Assembly: GCA_031254645.1 (NCBI GenBank)
Contig: JAIRUA010000012.1
Span: forward strand, 248,001-312,000
Direction: 5' to 3'
Length of the DNA: 64,000 nucleotides
Origin: Dysgonamonadaceae bacterium
Lineage (GTDB): Bacteria > Bacteroidota > Bacteroidia > Bacteroidales > Dysgonomonadaceae
The notes beneath the pieces were generated by a model. It did no database searches and was not told where the DNA came from. It saw only the letters and a list, made by a program, of their open reading frames with translations. Of this stretch, positions 34,047-46,100 are shown one piece after another; within the stretch, counting starts at the first letter, position 1, and each line of letters opens with the position of its first letter. Position numbers and translations under genes: made by a program.

Positions 34047-34205
34047 AGTTGTTTTTTGTTTTTGAATTAGTTTTTGAAGTGCGAAATTAAGGAAAAAAAC
34101 AATACGATGAGAAAATAAACATACAGAATCACGCAGATGAAAAGCAATTTCTTACTCACAACACCAAAAAACCTCCTGCATACAACAACATTGCAATATA
34201 TTTTG

Positions 34206-34213
34206 TACTTTTG
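34206..34213 (+). promoter_or_regulatory. Bacteroidota -7 promoter element for lysS
   Basis: TACTTTTG 30 bases before the lysS ATG. Confidence 0.6.
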
Positions 34214-34242
34214 TACCGGCTAAAAATAATATTCTCAACAAT

Positions 34243-35967
34243 ATGCATAATTTAGAACTCAGCGAACAAGAAATCCTTCGCAGACAAAGTCTTGATGAAT
34301 TACGTAAACTTGGCATTGAGCCCTATCCGGCAGCACAATATGAAGTAAATGCCACTTCTGTTTCTATCAAAAATGATTTCGATACACTCGAAGAGAAAAA
34401 AGAAACGATGTGTGTTGCTGGACGTATTATGAGCCGCCGTATTATGGGAAAAGCCGCATTTGTAGAAATAATGGATTCGGAAGGAAGAATACAGGTGTAT
34501 ATTGCACGCGATGAAATTTGCCTCGACGAAGATAAAACACTTTACGATGTGGTTTTCAAAAAACTGCTCGATATCGGCGATTTCATCGGTATTACAGGAA
34601 AAGTTTTTCGCACGCAAATGGGCGAAAAATCGCTTCGTGCCGAAACGCTCACCGTACTTTCCAAATCGTTGAAACCATTGCCGATTGTAAAAACAAAAGA
34701 TGGCGTAACCTACGATGCATTTACCGACCCCGAACAACGCTATCGCCAACGCTACGTGGACTTAATCGTAAATGAAGGCATAAAAGATATTTTTATCAAA
34801 CGCACCGAAATATTCAATGCGATGCGTGAAATTTTCAACAAAGAAGGCTATTTGGAAGTGGACACACCTGTGCTACAGAGTATTCCGGGTGGCGCAACGG
34901 CGCGTCCATTTATTACGCATCACAACGCACTGAATATACCATTGTATCTTCGAATTGCCAACGAGTTGTACCTCAAGCGATTGATTGTTGGTGGATTTGA
35001 AGGCGTGTACGAATTTTCACGTGATTTCCGCAACGAAGGAATGGACAGAACACACAATCCCGAATTTACCGTAATGGAAATCTATGTCGCCTACAAAGAC
35101 TACAAATGGATGATGGAGTTTACGGAAAATATGCTTGAAAAAGTAGCGTTGAAAGTCTTGGGCACCACGAAAACCAAAGTGGGCGACCGGGAAATCGACT
35201 TCAAAGCGCCTTATCCGCGCGTTACGATGATTGATGCCATCAAAGAACACACCGGCATCGATATCACTGGAATGGACGAAACACAACTGCGTGATGTATG
35301 CAAGCAACTCCATATCGAAGTGGACGAAACAATGGGAAAAGGAAAACTTATCGACGAAATTTTCGGCGAAAAAGCAGAATCCAACTACATTCAACCGACA
35401 TTTATTATTGATTATCCGAAGGAAATGTCGCCGCTCAGCAAACGTCATCGCAACAATCCGGAACTGACCGAGCGTTTCGAACTGTTTGTAAATGGAAAAG
35501 AGCTGGCAAACGCCTACTCGGAGTTGAACGACCCGATTGACCAGCGCGAACGTTTTGAAGAACAGCTTCGTTTGTCGGAAAAAGGCGATGATGAAGCGAT
35601 GTTTGTTGACCAGGATTTCCTTCGTTCGCTCGAATATGGAATGCCGCCAACGGCAGGAATGGGTATCGGGATGGATCGCCTCACGATGCTACTTACCGGA
35701 CAAACTTCAATTCAAGAAGTGCTGCTTTTTCCGCAAATGCGTCCCGAAAAGAAAGAGAAAAAAGACCCTGTGGAAAAATATACCGAAATAGGAATTCCCG
35801 AAAAATGGATTATTGTGTTACAAAAAGCGGGCTACAACGAAGTAGAAAGTTTGAAAGAAGCAAATCCGAATAAACTTCATCAAGAAATCTGCGGATTGAA
35901 CAAAAAGCATAAACTGGGGTTGAACAATCCAACAATTGATGAGGTTAAACAGTGGACTAATCATTGA
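34243..35967 (+). CDS. lysS: Lysyl-tRNA synthetase, class II
   Basis: A 574-residue enzyme. The N-terminal OB-fold anticodon domain has [20 protein letters not shown]. Class II motif 2 is [19 protein letters not shown], and motif 3 is [14 protein letters not shown]. The last 65-70 residues (from about [15 protein letters not shown]) are a helical extension absent from E. coli LysS but usual in Bacteroidota, with a helix-hairpin-like [20 protein letters not shown]. It is probably transcribed alone from the promoter at 34206. Confidence 0.97.
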   Translation: MHNLELSEQEILRRQSLDELRKLGIEPYPAAQYEVNATSVSIKNDFDTLEEKKETMCVAGRIMSRRIMGKAAFVEIMDSEGRIQVYIARDEICLDEDKTLYDVVFKKLLDIGDFIGITGKVFRTQMGEKSLRAETLTVLSKSLKPLPIVKTKDGVTYDAFTDPEQRYRQRYVDLIVNEGIKDIFIKRTEIFNAMREIFNKEGYLEVDTPVLQSIPGGATARPFITHHNALNIPLYLRIANELYLKRLIVGGFEGVYEFSRDFRNEGMDRTHNPEFTVMEIYVAYKDYKWMMEFTENMLEKVALKVLGTTKTKVGDREIDFKAPYPRVTMIDAIKEHTGIDITGMDETQLRDVCKQLHIEVDETMGKGKLIDEIFGEKAESNYIQPTFIIDYPKEMSPLSKRHRNNPELTERFELFVNGKELANAYSELNDPIDQRERFEEQLRLSEKGDDEAMFVDQDFLRSLEYGMPPTAGMGIGMDRLTMLLTGQTSIQEVLLFPQMRPEKKEKKDPVEKYTEIGIPEKWIIVLQKAGYNEVESLKEANPNKLHQEICGLNKKHKLGLNNPTIDEVKQWTNH

Positions 35968-36475
35968 TGATTTATTATTTGTAACTTGTAAATTAATAAT
36001 GCGAATCACAGGTAGATTTTCAATTCAATCTATGATTCGCATAAAAAATGAAATTTGAGGATTAAAAAAATTACAATAAAAAATTCAAAAAATATCAATT
36101 AGTTTGATGATCATAGCCAATTATCTAAATCTGAATAAATAATTACGAGACATTCGAGTTAAATTCACTTTTTTCCTCTAAGCGTTTATTAAAAACTGAA
36201 ATTGATTAGCTATTTTTATAATTGATTTTAGTTAAATTCAAAATAGATGTAATTAGTTGAGTATCAGGTGAAAATGAAAGGGTGTTAACGGCTTAAATTT
36301 AAAAATGTTTATATTTTCCTGATTATTAATTTGTTATTGTTTTTTGAGATTGATGCCTGAATGGTTGATAAAACAAAAAATATATTTTTCCTGCCTTTAT
36401 TAGATGAAAATAAATTTATACTTTTGTAGAGAGTTAGTATTGAATGTGTAAATATCTGTCCTGTTGTTTGACATA
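35968..36475. other. AT-rich intergenic space before the synthase cluster
   Basis: About 500 bases with no credible ORF, RNA gene or strong hairpin. The only clear signal is the promoter-like TACTTTTG at 36419-36426. The length suggests upstream control of the large gene cluster, but no operator could be recognised. Confidence 0.5.
36419..36426 (+). promoter_or_regulatory. Bacteroidota -7 promoter element for the synthase cluster
   Basis: TACTTTTG 50 bases before the ATG at 36476. It is the only such element seen ahead of four large genes with gaps of 1-24 bases, so it may drive about 17 kb. Confidence 0.55.
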
Positions 36476-39400
36476 ATGGAAAAAGAGTTTTTGGTAGTAG
36501 AGTGTACTATTCAACTCACGTCGAAGTTTGATAATATAGGAGTGTTTGAAGTTTTACAATTAGGAAAAAGCAATGATAATGTGAAAGAACTAATCACAAC
36601 CATTGCTAAAAAAACCAAGCACCCTTTCGGTTTGTACGTTACATCTTCTACGGTAATCAATTTTGAATTGCCGGAAAATGTAACAAAAATTGTTATGCCC
36701 TTTGGTTATGAATTACAAACAGTCACCCAAGCCGAAATTCTCTATCAAATATCCTCTTTGAAAGAGGCAAAAGAGGCAATCAAGCAAAAAGTATCATCTA
36801 TCATTATCAAAGAAAGCGAAAATGAGAAAGAAACTGTTTTTGATATTTTTCGCAAAGTGATTAGGCAAGCACAAAAAAGCAAAATAAAAGTATATATACA
36901 AGGCGGTGTGGGTGTTCACACGTCGGCGGCGTTTTTGGCATTGGGCGCAAAAGGAATCATTTTCGATTCGCAATCCGAAACGATAACAGAAAATTACAAA
37001 ACGCTGAAAAAATTCGCAAACACCTTTTATGAAGCCGCTTATGGACATCTTCATCAAGCAAAAAATCAACAAATCATCAATTTTGACGAGGTTTCGGAAA
37101 CAGATGAATCCGAAAAAGAGCGTAATAGATTGTCATTTTGGGAAGAGCAAATCAACAAAATGCTCAAAAAAGAGAAGAATTTCTCGAAATTCAGTCTCAC
37201 GTTTTCAGACGCTCAATGCGATGCGTTTTTTGCAGCATTTGTTTCCATTATGGCTGCGCCTGTGGCGGCAAAAGGCATTAAAATAAAATTGTCATCGTCA
37301 AATCAACAATTACAAACCGACACACAAAAATTATTGACAGAATTGCCGAATATTTCTCCTTATTTTCCCAGTGCTAAGCCGTTAGACATTGCCGTTGTGG
37401 GAATGGAATGTATCTATCCGGGTGCTGCGAATGTGAACGAGTATTGGAAAAATATCTTGTTGGGAAAAGACAGCATTACCGAAATCCCTGCGTCGCATTG
37501 GAACAAAGAGCTATACAATCCCGAAACAACAGATACGGATTATACAAAATCGAAATGGGGCGGATTTATTCCCGACACTGATTTCGACCCCGTAGAGTTT
37601 GGAATTGTGCCGCACTCGGCATTTATGACCGAGCCGCTGCAATTGTTGGGATTGACAGTTGTGAAAAAAGCGTTGAAAGATGCAGGGTATGAGAATCTTG
37701 CGGAATGCGATTTTGAAAACACCTCGATTATTATGGGAGTCAACGGAAGTAGTAATCCGTTGGTAACTGACTTAAATACAAGATTTACACTCAAAAGAAT
37801 ATTAGGCGAAGTACCTGAAGAATTGGAAGACCTTCTACCGAAAGCAAACGAATACAGTTTTCCGGGGATTTTGCCGAATGTACTTTCGGGCAGAATTGCC
37901 AATCGTTTCAATTTCGGCGGAAAAAACTATGCGGTTGATGGCGCTTGCGCTTCATCGTTGGCAACGCTCGACATTGCGTGCCAGGAACTTGTGAACGGTA
38001 GAACGGATATGGTAGTATTGGGCGGGTCTGATTTTACAAACGGTTATCCGCCTTACATTATGTTTTCGAGTATGGGCGTGTTGTCGCCTGATGGTCGTTG
38101 CGCAGCGTTTGACGCATCAGGCAATGGAATTGTATTGAGCGAAGGTATCGGTGTATTGATTTTGAAGCGTTTAGAAGATGCGGAACGCGAAGGAAACAAA
38201 ATTTATGCCGTTATCAAAGGAATCGACGGTAGCAGTGACGGACGCAATATGAGCGTAACCGCCCCAAACCGGAAAGGTGAACAACGAGCATTGGAAAGAG
38301 CCTATCACGGCGCAGGAATTTTGCCTTCCCAAGTTGGGTTAATCGAGGCACACGGCACTGGAACAGTGGTTGGCGACAAAATGGAATTAGTCGTTTTGAC
38401 CGATTTGTTTCTGGAATCGGGCGCATTGCCGAAACAGACTTATATCGGCTCTGTAAAATCGCAAATCGGACACACGAAATGTGCCGCAGGTGTGGCAGGA
38501 TTGATAAAAGCGATACTTTCCGTTTATCACAAAGTGATTCCGCCAACTATTCATTTGGAAAAACCGAACACTTATTATGATGCAAAAACAAGCCCGTTTG
38601 TATTCAATAAACGTGCCGGAGTATGGAACAGCAACAAGCGAATTGCAGGTGTCAGCGCATTTGGTTTCGGCGGAACGAATTTTCACGCCATTCTCGAAAA
38701 TTATTCGGAAAATGCGGCAGAAGCAACGGTTTTTAATTCGTTTCCTTCCGAATTATTTGTATTCAGAGGCGATAATTTGAATGAGGCTAAAGCATTGATG
38801 CAGAAAGTAACAACGCTTTTACAGATGAACGATTCGCTGCCATTAGCCGACGTTGCATACAGTTTAGCACTTCATAGTGATAAAAAGATACAAGTGTCCA
38901 TTGTTGCCGAAAGCACAACGGAACTACTGTCGAAAATAAATGCCGTTGTCAATGATAAAATCGAATTTAAGATTTATCATCGAAATGAAAATGAAGGCAA
39001 AGTGGCGTTCTTGTTTTCCGGACAAGGAAGTCAATATTTGAATATGGCGCGCGATTTGTTTGTGGCGTTTCCGCAAATGCGTGATTTGTTGGAAAAGCAC
39101 GACAAATATTTGTCTATTCTTTTTCCCGAATCGGAATTTGAAATCAAAGCGAGCGAGGCGCAGAAAAAATTGTTGATGCACACCGATATTGCGCAGCCGT
39201 TGTTAGGAATTGTGGATTTGGCGATTGCCGAATATCTGCGATTTTTGGGCATTGTGCCCGATATGGTCGGCGGACACAGTTATGGTGAATTGCCTGCGCT
39301 CTGTTTTTCGGGCGTTTTCAGTCCCGACGATTTGGTCGTTTTAAGCGAAGCGAGGGCAAAAGCGATTCACGATGCGTTGGGCGACGAAAAAGGAAAATTA

Positions 39401-40105
39401 GTCGCTTTCTTCGGCAGTGAAGAAGATGCAAAACCCTTGCTGGAAAACGAAAAAGAGCTTTGGATTGCCAATTACAACGCTCCTAAGCAATTAATCATTG
39501 CAGGAACAGCGCAAAGCATACAATCTTTTATGCAAAAAGCAACCGAAAAAAGAATTATTTGCAGAGAGATAAATATCGAATACGCTTTTCACAGTCCATT
39601 GTTGAATGATGCGGAAAAACTGTTTGAAGAAGCTTTGCAAGGTTTTGATTTCGAGAAACCTGCCATTCCGGTATGGTCGAACGAAACCGCAAAAGTATAT
39701 CCGCAAGAGGCAGAGAACATTAAAACTCATTTGGCGAAACATTTGGTTGCCCCAATCAAGTTTATGCAACAAATTGAAAATATGTACAATGACGGCGCTC
39801 GTATTTTCATCGAAACCGGACCGGGCAGAGTAGCGTTGGGGCTTGTGGAATCCACTTTGGGCAAGCAAGCCGTTACCATACAAACCGACAATAAAAGCGC
39901 CGAAGGCGTTTCTTTCTTGATAAAGGCATTGGCGCAATATTTGTCGCTCGGAAAAGAGTTTCATATCGAGAAACTATTTGAAGGAAGAAAAGTCTCGCTT
40001 CACAATATCGATGAGCCGGAATTATATAAAAAACCGGTAACAGGTTGGGTAATAAACGGAAGTAAAGCCATCCCGGGAAAAGATAATGTATTGGCAAAAA
40101 AATAG
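36476..40105 (+). CDS. PUFA/polyketide synthase subunit: collapsed NMO region, KS, AT
   Basis: 1209 residues from the ATG at 36476 (MEKEFLVVEC); a TTG four codons earlier is in frame. Residues 1-290 match the N-terminus of the next protein (GGVGVHTSAAFLALGAKGII, FYEAAYGH), but its flavin-reductase core is missing: the text jumps from QAKNQQIIN to FWEEQINKML. KS at about 302-745: Cys491 in DGACASS, EAHGTGT near 624, GHTKCAAG. AT at about 840-1165: GQGSQ, Ser935 in GHSYGE, FHSPLL. No ACP or KR, so it must work with the next subunit. The acyl substrate (malonyl expected) is inferred from the family. Codon use resembles its neighbours. Confidence 0.88.
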   Translation: MEKEFLVVECTIQLTSKFDNIGVFEVLQLGKSNDNVKELITTIAKKTKHPFGLYVTSSTVINFELPENVTKIVMPFGYELQTVTQAEILYQISSLKEAKEAIKQKVSSIIIKESENEKETVFDIFRKVIRQAQKSKIKVYIQGGVGVHTSAAFLALGAKGIIFDSQSETITENYKTLKKFANTFYEAAYGHLHQAKNQQIINFDEVSETDESEKERNRLSFWEEQINKMLKKEKNFSKFSLTFSDAQCDAFFAAFVSIMAAPVAAKGIKIKLSSSNQQLQTDTQKLLTELPNISPYFPSAKPLDIAVVGMECIYPGAANVNEYWKNILLGKDSITEIPASHWNKELYNPETTDTDYTKSKWGGFIPDTDFDPVEFGIVPHSAFMTEPLQLLGLTVVKKALKDAGYENLAECDFENTSIIMGVNGSSNPLVTDLNTRFTLKRILGEVPEELEDLLPKANEYSFPGILPNVLSGRIANRFNFGGKNYAVDGACASSLATLDIACQELVNGRTDMVVLGGSDFTNGYPPYIMFSSMGVLSPDGRCAAFDASGNGIVLSEGIGVLILKRLEDAEREGNKIYAVIKGIDGSSDGRNMSVTAPNRKGEQRALERAYHGAGILPSQVGLIEAHGTGTVVGDKMELVVLTDLFLESGALPKQTYIGSVKSQIGHTKCAAGVAGLIKAILSVYHKVIPPTIHLEKPNTYYDAKTSPFVFNKRAGVWNSNKRIAGVSAFGFGGTNFHAILENYSENAAEATVFNSFPSELFVFRGDNLNEAKALMQKVTTLLQMNDSLPLADVAYSLALHSDKKIQVSIVAESTTELLSKINAVVNDKIEFKIYHRNENEGKVAFLFSGQGSQYLNMARDLFVAFPQMRDLLEKHDKYLSILFPESEFEIKASEAQKKLLMHTDIAQPLLGIVDLAIAEYLRFLGIVPDMVGGHSYGELPALCFSGVFSPDDLVVLSEARAKAIHDALGDEKGKLVAFFGSEEDAKPLLENEKELWIANYNAPKQLIIAGTAQSIQSFMQKATEKRIICREINIEYAFHSPLLNDAEKLFEEALQGFDFEKPAIPVWSNETAKVYPQEAENIKTHLAKHLVAPIKFMQQIENMYNDGARIFIETGPGRVALGLVESTLGKQAVTIQTDNKSAEGVSFLIKALAQYLSLGKEFHIEKLFEGRKVSLHNIDEPELYKKPVTGWVINGSKAIPGKDNVLAKK

Positions 40106-40129
40106 AAAAATAAAAACAACATAGAACTC

Positions 40130-43100
40130 ATGACAACTTCATTAGAAAAAACAAACAAAGAACTATTCATTCTTAGTCCGTTTGAAATGCCCGATGTGCG
40201 GTTAGCAATAGAAACCATCCGCTCGGGTGCTTTCCCTATTTTACATTTGGGAAGAAGCAGAAAAACAGCAGAAAAAAGCATAAAAGACCTATCTTCAAGA
40301 ACACAACAGGAATTTGGCGTTTGCATCGCTTCCGACGAAGTGAAAAGCGTAAAATTGTCGGCAAATGTAACCAAAGTGATTTTGCCTTTCGGCATGGATA
40401 TTTCCGTCGATAAATCGGTTGAGATCCTATATCAAATTCATTCCATTGACGAAGCAAAGGCGGCTATCAAGAAAAAAGTATCTGCCATTGTCATAAAAGG
40501 AAGTGAAGGCGCAGGAAAAACGTCAAACGAATCATCATTCATTCTTTTCCAAGGCGTTGCAGAAGCAGCGAAAAAAGCAAAAGTGCAACTATATATTCAA
40601 GGCGGCGCAGGTGTGCACACGTCTGCCGCTTTCTTATCGCTTGGCGCACAAGGCGTTATTTTCGATTCTCAAATCGCTGCGTTTCCCGAATGTAGCGCAC
40701 CGAGAGAGTTGAAAAACCTTTGTACCAAATTGAGCGGTACGGAAATCGCCGAAATCGCCGATTTCAAAGTATTGTCTCGTAACAATTCGCCTGCTTTACC
40801 CGAAAATGTAACGTTCAACGATTTACTTCCTTTCTTGGGCGGCTACGATATTGCAAAGAATTATCTGCCTATGGGACAAGACATTGCATTGTCGTCAGAT
40901 TTATATCGTCAATATAAAAAACTGCGTGAATTTGTTTTTGCATTTTACGAAGCGGCACACGGACACACGTTGCAAGCTAAAAAACTGAATATCATTGGTG
41001 CGGACAGTCCGTTTGCCAAAGAATTTGGTATTAAATATCCCATTTCGCAGGGACCAATGGGGCGCATCAGCGATGTACCCGAATTTGTGAAAGAAGTTGC
41101 CGAAGCAGGCGCATTGCCGTTTTTGTCTATCAGCAATATGACGGGCGAACCCTTGCAAGAAACATTGAACGAAACAGTTAAACTCTTGGGAAGTAACGCT
41201 TGGGGCGTTTGTCTAATCGGTTTCAATATGCCGGAAATATTCCGCGAACAAGTGGAGCAACTCAAAAAAATAAAACCCAAAGTAATTTTGATTACTGGTG
41301 GGCACAGTATGATTGCTAAAGAGTTTGCAGGCGAAGACTCCAAAATATTTTTCCACGTTCCGTCAACCTCTTTGTTGGAACAATATATCAAGGACGGCAT
41401 CACGAATTTGATTTTTGAAGGTCGTGAGTGCGGCGGACACATTGGACCGTTTTGGAGTACTTGCATTTGGGAAAAACAAATCAATCGCTTGATGCAGGAA
41501 GACAATTTGTCGAAATACAACGTGCTTTTTGCAGGAGGTATTCACGATGCGTTTTCATCGGCTTTTATTTCGATAATGGCGGCGGAACTTGCCGCTCGCG
41601 GCGCAAAAGTGGGCGTACAAATGGGAACGCCTTATCTTTACACGAAAGAAATCGTAAAAACAGGCGCTATTAGCAATTTATATCAAAAACTTTCGCTCGA
41701 AAACAGTGAAACGGCACTCGTAGAAAGCGCACCCGGACAGGTTAGCCGTTTAATTCCTACGCCTGTTGTCGATTATTTCAACAGCGAAAAACAACGTTTG
41801 ATTGCCGAAGGCGTTGAACCGCTTGATATGCGTATCGCATTAGAAAACTTATTGGTTGGTCGCCTGCGAGTTGCCTCAAAAGGATTGTTAGCAGAAGGCG
41901 ACAAACTCACCAAACAATCGCCCGAAGAGCAACTTAAAAACGGTTTGTATATGATTGGCGACACTTCGCTGTTTACCAACAAAACAACTACGCTCGAAAA
42001 ATTGCATATGGCTGTGGCAGAAGACAATCAAAAAATTCTATCGGAATTGAAAGAAATTGCCGTTCCTGCTGCTTTGGCAAACCCTGTCAATATTGCCGTT
42101 ATCGGTATGGAATGTTTGATGCCGGAGGCAATCAATTTGGAAGAGTATTGGAAAAACATTCTTCTCGGAAAAGATTGTATCACGGAAGTACCCGATATTA
42201 GATGGAATAAAGACGTTTTCTACAAAGAAGGCACCACCGACCTCGAATATATTCCCTCCAACAAAGGCGGATTTGTTCCGGAAATAGATTTCGACCCGAT
42301 GGAATTTGGTTTAACGCCGCTTTCTATGGCATCTATCGAGCCTTTGCAATTGTTGAGTTTGCTGATTGCCAAACGTGCGTTGGAAAATGCAGGATACGGC
42401 GATATGTCTGCCGACGAATCGGAAAATACTTCGGTTATTTTCGCGGGCGAGGCAATGACAGATTTGGCTGCTCGTACCTCATTCAGTGCGTCTTACCGAC
42501 AACTTGTAGGCGAATTGCCCGAAGAATTAAAAACACGATTGCCACAACTAAACACCGATTCGTTTACCGGATTGTTGGCAAATTGTACACCGGGTAGAAT
42601 TGCCAATCGTTTAAATCTGAAAGGACAAAATTTCGCAATGACTTCCGCTTGTGCTTCATCGCTTACCGCTTTGAATTTGGCTTGCAAAGATTTGATTAAT
42701 TACGATTCCGATATGGTCGTATTTGGCAGCCACGACTTGCACAATATGCTGAACGACTACTATTTATTTTCTTCCACGCAAGCATTGTCGCATTCGGGAC
42801 GTTGTGCCTCGTTCGATGAAAAAGCCGATGGTATCGCATTGGGCGAAGGCGTTGGCGTTCTCATTCTCAAACGGTTGGAAGATGCTGAACTGACAGGCGA
42901 TAAAATTTACGCTGTTATCAAAGGTGTTGGCGGCAGTAGCGACGGTAAAGGCTTGGGAATGACCGCACCAAACCAAGAAGGACAAATGCTTGCCATTCAA
43001 CGCGCTTATCGCGAAGCGGGTGTTTTGCCGAGCGAAGTAGGTATGATTGAGGCGCACGGAACAGGAACAGTGGTGGGCGACCGCACAGAAATTCGCTCTA

Positions 43101-46100
43101 CCTCGTCCGTACTTTGGAATGCAGGCGCAACCGCAGGACAAGCCTATTTGGGAACTGTGAAATCACAAATTGGACACACCAAATGTTCGGCAGGAATGGC
43201 GGGATTGTTGAAAACGATTTTGTCCGTTCATCACGGAATTGTTCCGCCAACTATCCATTTAGATAAACCGCTTGATTTGTACAATAGTAACATAAGTCCG
43301 TTTATTTTCAACACGCAAGCGGGAATCTGGTCGTCAGACAAACGAATTGCGGGAATCAGTGCATTCGGATTTGGCGGCGCAAATGCGCACGCCGTCATCG
43401 AAAATTACAAAGCGGAAGTGTCGGACAGAAATACGTTGAAAATGTTCCCGACCGAACTGTTTGTTTTCCGTGGCGACACGATGAAAGAGGCAAAGGAGCG
43501 AGTTGAAAAACTCTTGCAACTGCTGTCTATCAATAATACGCTTTCGCTGCGCGACTTGGCTTACACATTAGCAACTGAAAGCAATAAACCGATACAAATC
43601 ATCACGTTGGCATCTTCGGTAGCAGATTTATCCGAACGAATGTTGGAAATCAACTTCGACGAAAAAAACACAAATTTATACCGCAGAGAGGAAAAATCGG
43701 GCAAAGTAGCATTTTTGTTTTCGGGACAGGGAAGTCAACGTGTGAATATGGCGCGAGACCTTTTCGTGGCATTCCCTGCAATGCGTCGTTTGTTGCTTCA
43801 AAACAGAGAATACGAAAAAATTCTTTTCCCACACGCACAATTCAGCGAGGCAGAGAAAAGAGAATCCAACAAAATTATTACCGATACGCGCAACGCACAA
43901 CCTGTGTTGGGTATCGTGGATTACGCCATTGCCGAATATTTACGTTATTTGGGAATTGAGCCGGATATGGTTGCCGGACATAGTTACGGCGAATTGCCTG
44001 CCTTGTGTTTCGCAGGTGCGTTTGATTCCGAAAAATTGGTTGAATTGAGTCGCGAGCGTGCCAATTCCATTTTGAAGTCGGTAGGAAAAGACACCGGAAA
44101 AATGGCGGCAGTAGGCGTTCCGGTAGAGGAATTGAATAAATTACTTGAAGGCGAAAAAGAAGTTTGGGCAGTTAATTTTAACTCGCCAAAACAGACCGTT
44201 ATCGCAGGAAGTACCAAAGGAATGGAAAAATTCTTTGAGAAAATGGCGTTTAACAACGTGGCGTACAAAGAAATCAATGTGGCGTGTGCTTTTCACAGTC
44301 CGCTGCTGGCGAAATCCGAAAAACTTTACACCGAAGTATTAAAAGACGTTCCGTTTGGCAAATTACAACTGCCTGTTTATTCAAACACAACAGCAGAACT
44401 CTATCCCGAAAAAGGCGAAGACATTAAAAAGCGTTTGGCAAAACATTTGGTGCAACCTGTTTTGTTCAGCAAAGAAATCGAAAAAATGTATGCCGATGGT
44501 GCACGTCTGTTCATCGAAACAGGTCCCGGAAGTGTATTGACAGGTTTGGCACAGTCCATTCTCGGAAACGACATTACAACCATTCAAACCGAAGCACGAG
44601 GCAAAGAAGGCATTACTTTCTTACTTCACGCTTTGGCAAAATATTTGACAAGCGGAAAAACATTCGACGTTGCCAAACTATTCGAGGAGCGAGGCGCGAA
44701 AACCATCGAAATTGACAATCCCGAAAAGTACAGAAAATCAAAAATGATTTGGCGCGTAAACGGACAATACGCTTATCCTGCCGAAGGACAATTGCCTTCG
44801 CTTGGCGGATTGCCGTTTGAAAAACCGTTGGGATTAAAACTCGTTTCGGAAGAAGAATTATCATCAATGGCAGCAAGTTACACACCCGATACAACCAACT
44901 CGTCAGACCAAGTGATGATGGAATATCTGGGAAGTGTACGCTCGATGATTCAAAACCAGCGCGATGTGATGCTTACTTATTTCGGACAAAATCCGCAAGA
45001 AGTCAGTTATCGCCCTGTTGAATCTTCGGCTGCTGCGGAAGCAGCACCCATAAAGGCTTTAAAACCCTCAGAGCCCTTAACGACAGCACAGCCTGCTCTC
45101 ACTGTTACCGTCCTCACCACCGAACAAATCACAAAAACACTATTAGACGTTGTGAGCGACAAAACAGGCTATCCCGTCGAAATGCTCGGAATGGATATGG
45201 ATTTGGAAGGCGATTTGAGCATCGATTCTATCAAACGAATGGAAATCATCGGCGAAATGCGAGATCGCTTGAACTTGGGTGACGATATCGGCAACACCGA
45301 AGAAAATTTCTTCAAAATGGCTTCACTCAAAACGTTAAATGAACTTATCGGCTGGATAGATGAATTAACCGCTCAAACGGCTATTGCCGTTCCTGCCGTT
45401 GCTGTCGAAGCGCAAACAACCGCACCGACCGCACAAACTGCACAAAAACTTGACATTGAGCATATCAAAACAACTTTATTAGATGTTGTAAGCGATAAAA
45501 CAGGTTATCCTGTTGAAATGCTTGGAATGGATTTGGATTTGGAAGGCGATTTAAGCATTGATTCCATTAAACGAATGGAAATCATCGGCGAAATGCGAGA
45601 CCGTTTACAACTTGGCGACGACATTGGCAACACCGAAGAAAATTTCTTCAAAATGGCTTCGCTCAAAACGTTGAACGAACTCATCGGCTGGATAGATGAA
45701 TTAAATTCGCAAACCGCTGTTCCTGTTGTTATTGCTGAAACACAGGCGATTGCACCGATAGTTCAAATTGCGCCAAAACTTGACATCGAATTTATCAAAA
45801 CAACTTTGTTAGACGTTGTGAGCGACAAAACGGGTTATCCAACCGAAATGCTTGGAATGGATTTGGATTTGGAAGGTGATTTAAGTATTGATTCCATTAA
45901 ACGTATGGAAATTATCGGCGAAATGCGAGACCGCTTGAACTTGGGCGACGATATCGGCAACACCGAAGAAAATTTCTTCAAAATGGCATCGCTCAAAACA
46001 TTGAACGAACTCATCGCCTGGATTGAAGAATTGACGAATACAACAAATATTTCGGTAAGCAATGTCGTTGATGTTGAAATAATTGAAGAAATAAAAGAGG

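Noticed and set aside
45118..46035. CRISPR-like array
   Set aside because: The repeats are long, coding and in frame, giving three carrier domains.
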